In this document: one piece after another, positions 42,753 to 44,761 of the stretch
How positions within the stretch are numbered: position 1 is the first letter of the stretch
Layout: each line of letters opens with the position of its first letter
NCBI GenBank assembly: GCA_020024635.1
Contig: JAHHTL010000017.1
Location: 1-44,761 of the forward strand
Direction: 5' to 3'
Source: Ruminococcus sp.
GTDB lineage: Bacteria; Bacillota; Clostridia; Lachnospirales; Lachnospiraceae
Length of the DNA: 44,761 bases
Program-made: the position numbers and the translations under genes
Notes under the pieces: model-generated
What the model was told of the DNA's origin: nothing
Databases searched by the model: none
Seen by the model: only the letters and a program-made list of their open reading frames with translations

Positions 42753-44603
42753 TTATCTGTGAAAAAAAGTATACACAGAGGTTGCTGATTTTTCGTTCAT
42801 AGATGGAACCTTCATAAGTTCTTCTATGGACGCTTCTTTTATCTTATCAAGACTCATATATTGTCTCATCAAAGCTTTTCTTCGTGCTGGCCCTATTCCC
42901 TCTATATCATCTAATATAGAATGTACCTGCTCTTTGCCTCTAAGTCTTCTATGATATTCAATGGCAAACCTATGTGCCTCATCCTGAATTCTTGTAATCA
43001 GTTTGAATGCCTCTGAAGACTTCTCGATCGGAATTTCCACATTTTGATAATAAAGGCCCCTGGTGCGGTGATTGTCATCTTTTACCATACCACACACAGG
43101 AATCGATAGTTTTAATGCTTCTAGAACTTGCAACGCAACATTAACTTGTCCTCGTCCTCCATCCATGAGAATGATATCTGGAAAAGCAGTGAATCCACCA
43201 TGTACTTTATTATCTTCCATTTCTTTTAGACCATGCTCAAATCGTCTTGTCAAAACTTCTCGCATACTTCCATAATCGTCTGCACCTTGAATTCCTTTGA
43301 TCTTGAATTTTCGATAATCATTTCGCTTTGGTTTTCCTTTTTCATATACAACCATAGACCCTACTGACTCAAACCCATTGGTATTGGAAATATCAAACGC
43401 CTCCATTCTCTCTATCCCTGATATTCCCAGCAGTTCTTCTAATTCCTGTACTGCTCCGATCGTTTTTTTCTCTTCTCTTTTCAGTCGCTCTTTATCTTTA
43501 CTAAGTACCATGATAGCATTTTGTTTTGCCAGTTCTACAAGTTTTTCTTTTGTTCCTTTCTTCGGAACACGAATGGTAACTTTCCCCCCTCTTTTTGTGC
43601 TTAACCACTCTTCTAAAAGCTTTTCATCCGGAAGTTCTTCGGCTAACATAAGCTCTGTCGGAATAAAGGGAGTACCCGCATAATATTGTTTGATAAAACT
43701 ATTTAAAACTTCATTTGGTGGTTCTCCTTTTGTAATCCTTAAATAAAAATGGTCGCGTCCTATTAACTTTCCACCTCGTATAAAAAACACTTGAACAACC
43801 GCATCCATTTCTTCTAATGCCACTGCCAAAACATCTCGATCCAGTCCACTACTATCTGTGATTTTCTGTTTCTGAGCTATTTTTTTTACACTTCCAATAA
43901 GTTCCCTATACTCGATTGCTTTCTCAAATTCCAATTCTTCTGAGGCGGCATTCATTTTTTCTTCCAACTCTTTTACAACACTTTCGTAATCCCCATTTAA
44001 AAAACGCAATACTTTCTGCACATGTTCGCTATATGCTTCTCTTGTAATATACCCCTGACAAGGTGCGTCACACTGATGGATGTGATAATTCAGACAAGGC
44101 CGCTCTTTCCCCGTATCTTTTGGAAGGTTGCGATTACAACTCCTTATATGAAATAGTCGATGTATAAGATCCAGGATATCTCTGACTGCCCCAGCACTTG
44201 TGTAAGGTCCAAAATACTTGGCTTTATCTTTTACCATTCTTCTAGATAACATAACCCTCGGATAAGTTTCATTGACAGTCACCTTTATAAAAGGGTACGT
44301 CTTATCATCCATAAGCATAGTGTTATATTTGGGATGATATTCTTTGATCAGATTACACTCTAGTACAAGGGCTTCTAACTCGGAATCCGTTACAATATAC
44401 TCAAATCTTCTAATATGAGTAACCATCTGTTCAATCTTTACCCCTTTATTTCGACTACTTTGAAAGTATTGTCTAACACGATTTTTTAGGTTGATTGCTT
44501 TTCCTACATAGATGATGTGATCCTCTTCATCGTGCATAATATATACCCCTGGCTGACCGGGCAATTTTTTCAATTCTTCTTGTAAATTAAAGTTATTTTC
44601 CAT
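42753..44603 (-). CDS. uvrC: Excinuclease ABC subunit C
   Basis: UvrC makes both incisions around DNA lesions in nucleotide excision repair with UvrA and UvrB. The 616-residue protein has the GIY-YIG nuclease (GVYIMHDEEDHIIYVGKA, 19-36, and KNRVRQYF), a UVR UvrB-binding domain (MNAASEELEFEKAIEYRE, about 207), the RNase H-like second nuclease (EAFDISNTNGFESVGSMVV and ILMDGGRGQV), and C-terminal HhH (IEGIGPARRKALMRQYMSLDKI). The N-terminus aligns with family starts. No ribosome site precedes ATG 44603, and the -10 box ends seven bases before it, so the message may be leaderless. Confidence 0.97.
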   Translation of the reverse strand: MENNFNLQEELKKLPGQPGVYIMHDEEDHIIYVGKAINLKNRVRQYFQSSRNKGVKIEQMVTHIRRFEYIVTDSELEALVLECNLIKEYHPKYNTMLMDDKTYPFIKVTVNETYPRVMLSRRMVKDKAKYFGPYTSAGAVRDILDLIHRLFHIRSCNRNLPKDTGKERPCLNYHIHQCDAPCQGYITREAYSEHVQKVLRFLNGDYESVVKELEEKMNAASEELEFEKAIEYRELIGSVKKIAQKQKITDSSGLDRDVLAVALEEMDAVVQVFFIRGGKLIGRDHFYLRITKGEPPNEVLNSFIKQYYAGTPFIPTELMLAEELPDEKLLEEWLSTKRGGKVTIRVPKKGTKEKLVELAKQNAIMVLSKDKERLKREEKKTIGAVQELEELLGISGIERMEAFDISNTNGFESVGSMVVYEKGKPKRNDYRKFKIKGIQGADDYGSMREVLTRRFEHGLKEMEDNKVHGGFTAFPDIILMDGGRGQVNVALQVLEALKLSIPVCGMVKDDNHRTRGLYYQNVEIPIEKSSEAFKLITRIQDEAHRFAIEYHRRLRGKEQVHSILDDIEGIGPARRKALMRQYMSLDKIKEASIEELMKVPSMNEKSATSVYTFFHR

Positions 44604-44610
44604 GTATTTT

Positions 44611-44639
44611 ATTATAAAACATGTGTATGATTTTGTGAA
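44611..44639 (-). promoter_or_regulatory. uvrC promoter, apparently leaderless
   Basis: On the minus strand TTCACA (complement of 44634-44639), a 17-base spacer and TATAAT (complement of 44611-44616) are followed by AAAATAC and the ATG. Transcription would begin at or within two bases of the start codon. Confidence 0.65.
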
Positions 44640-44685
44640 GTTTTATTTACGAATACGTTCTATTTTCACAAAAATTGTATCTATT

Positions 44686-44722
44686 GTAAAAAGCAGGTAG
44701 AATGTGAATCCTACCTGCTTTT
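44686..44722 (-). terminator. Terminator of the gene entering from the right
   Basis: A 12-bp stem (44689-44700 with 44711-44722) followed on the minus strand by TTTTTACA. It sits just after the stop of the partial gene at the right edge. Confidence 0.85.
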
Positions 44723-44725
44723 CCT

Positions 44726-44761
44726 TTATTCGTCTTTCTTCTCTTCCTCCAGAGTTTCGAT
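44726..44761 (-). CDS. C-terminal end of a gene beyond the right edge
   Basis: The minus strand enters the window in an open frame ending IETLEEEKKDE and a TAA at 44726-44728, just before a strong terminator. Only 11 residues are visible; the acidic and lysine-rich end gives no family. Confidence 0.5.
   Translation of the reverse strand: METLEEEKKDE

Noticed and set aside
1..44761. CRISPR arrays, tRNA or rRNA genes, insertion sequences or prophage
   Set aside because: No regularly spaced repeats, cloverleaf-like sequences, transposase or phage structural genes were seen on either strand.

Overview
The window looks like a chromosomal segment of a low-GC Gram-positive anaerobe of the Clostridia, most likely Lachnospiraceae. 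This rests on gene content and strong AGGAGG-type ribosome sites: a CofE-like protein with no F420 pathway genes in view, a class 3 fructose bisphosphatase, a phosphoglycerate-mutase-like protein between hom and lysC, a tandem OB-fold SSB-like protein, and RHS remnants of the Lachnospiraceae type. Genus and species cannot be fixed from the sequence alone.

Layout. 1-2800: the cut end of an unrecognised gene, a CofE-like gene (-) and purC (+). 2909-7669: two co-transcribed metalloaminopeptidases (M42, M29), a CPBP membrane protease (-) and a MATE exporter (+). 7803-15200: one long minus-strand protein quality-control operon read tig, clpP, clpX, lon, engB, AI-2E-family membrane protein, with a terminator-like hairpin between clpX and lon. 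15409-16446: a DJ-1/PfpI protein and a CYTH protein (+). 16516-19850: an AT-rich accessory island holding two frameshifted RHS fragments in the same orientation, with unrecognised, mostly membrane or immunity-like genes between them. No toxin domain is recognisable, so it reads as a decayed orphan RHS tip/immunity cassette.

19992-32179 is a minus-strand block: secA, prfB (with its programmed frameshift), hom, the mutase-like probable homoserine kinase and lysC, then dapA, dapB, fbp and a sigma-70-like gene. Both halves of the aspartate pathway are here (lysC/hom for threonine and methionine, dapA/dapB for lysine and diaminopimelate). lysC carries a strong internal start that should yield a separate regulatory beta subunit. 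32299-38057: a tandem OB-fold protein (-), typA, a PsiE-like membrane protein and a FemX-like aminoacyltransferase (+), long-form hpf (+) and yigZ (-). 38227-44603: a class A penicillin-binding protein (+) converging on an operon read uvrC, hprK, glucokinase (-). The right edge cuts the last codons of another minus-strand gene.

Most of the window is housekeeping. The points most worth following are: the sigma-like protein whose DNA-reading helices have lost their basic residues; the decayed RHS island with orphan genes; the mutase-like probable homoserine kinase; the lysC internal start; the apparently leaderless uvrC; and terminator-like hairpins inside the clpX-lon and dapA-dapB pairs. I see no CRISPR array, tRNA, rRNA, intact insertion sequence or prophage. 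I did not find a clearly new multi-gene system; the RHS island is the closest candidate.
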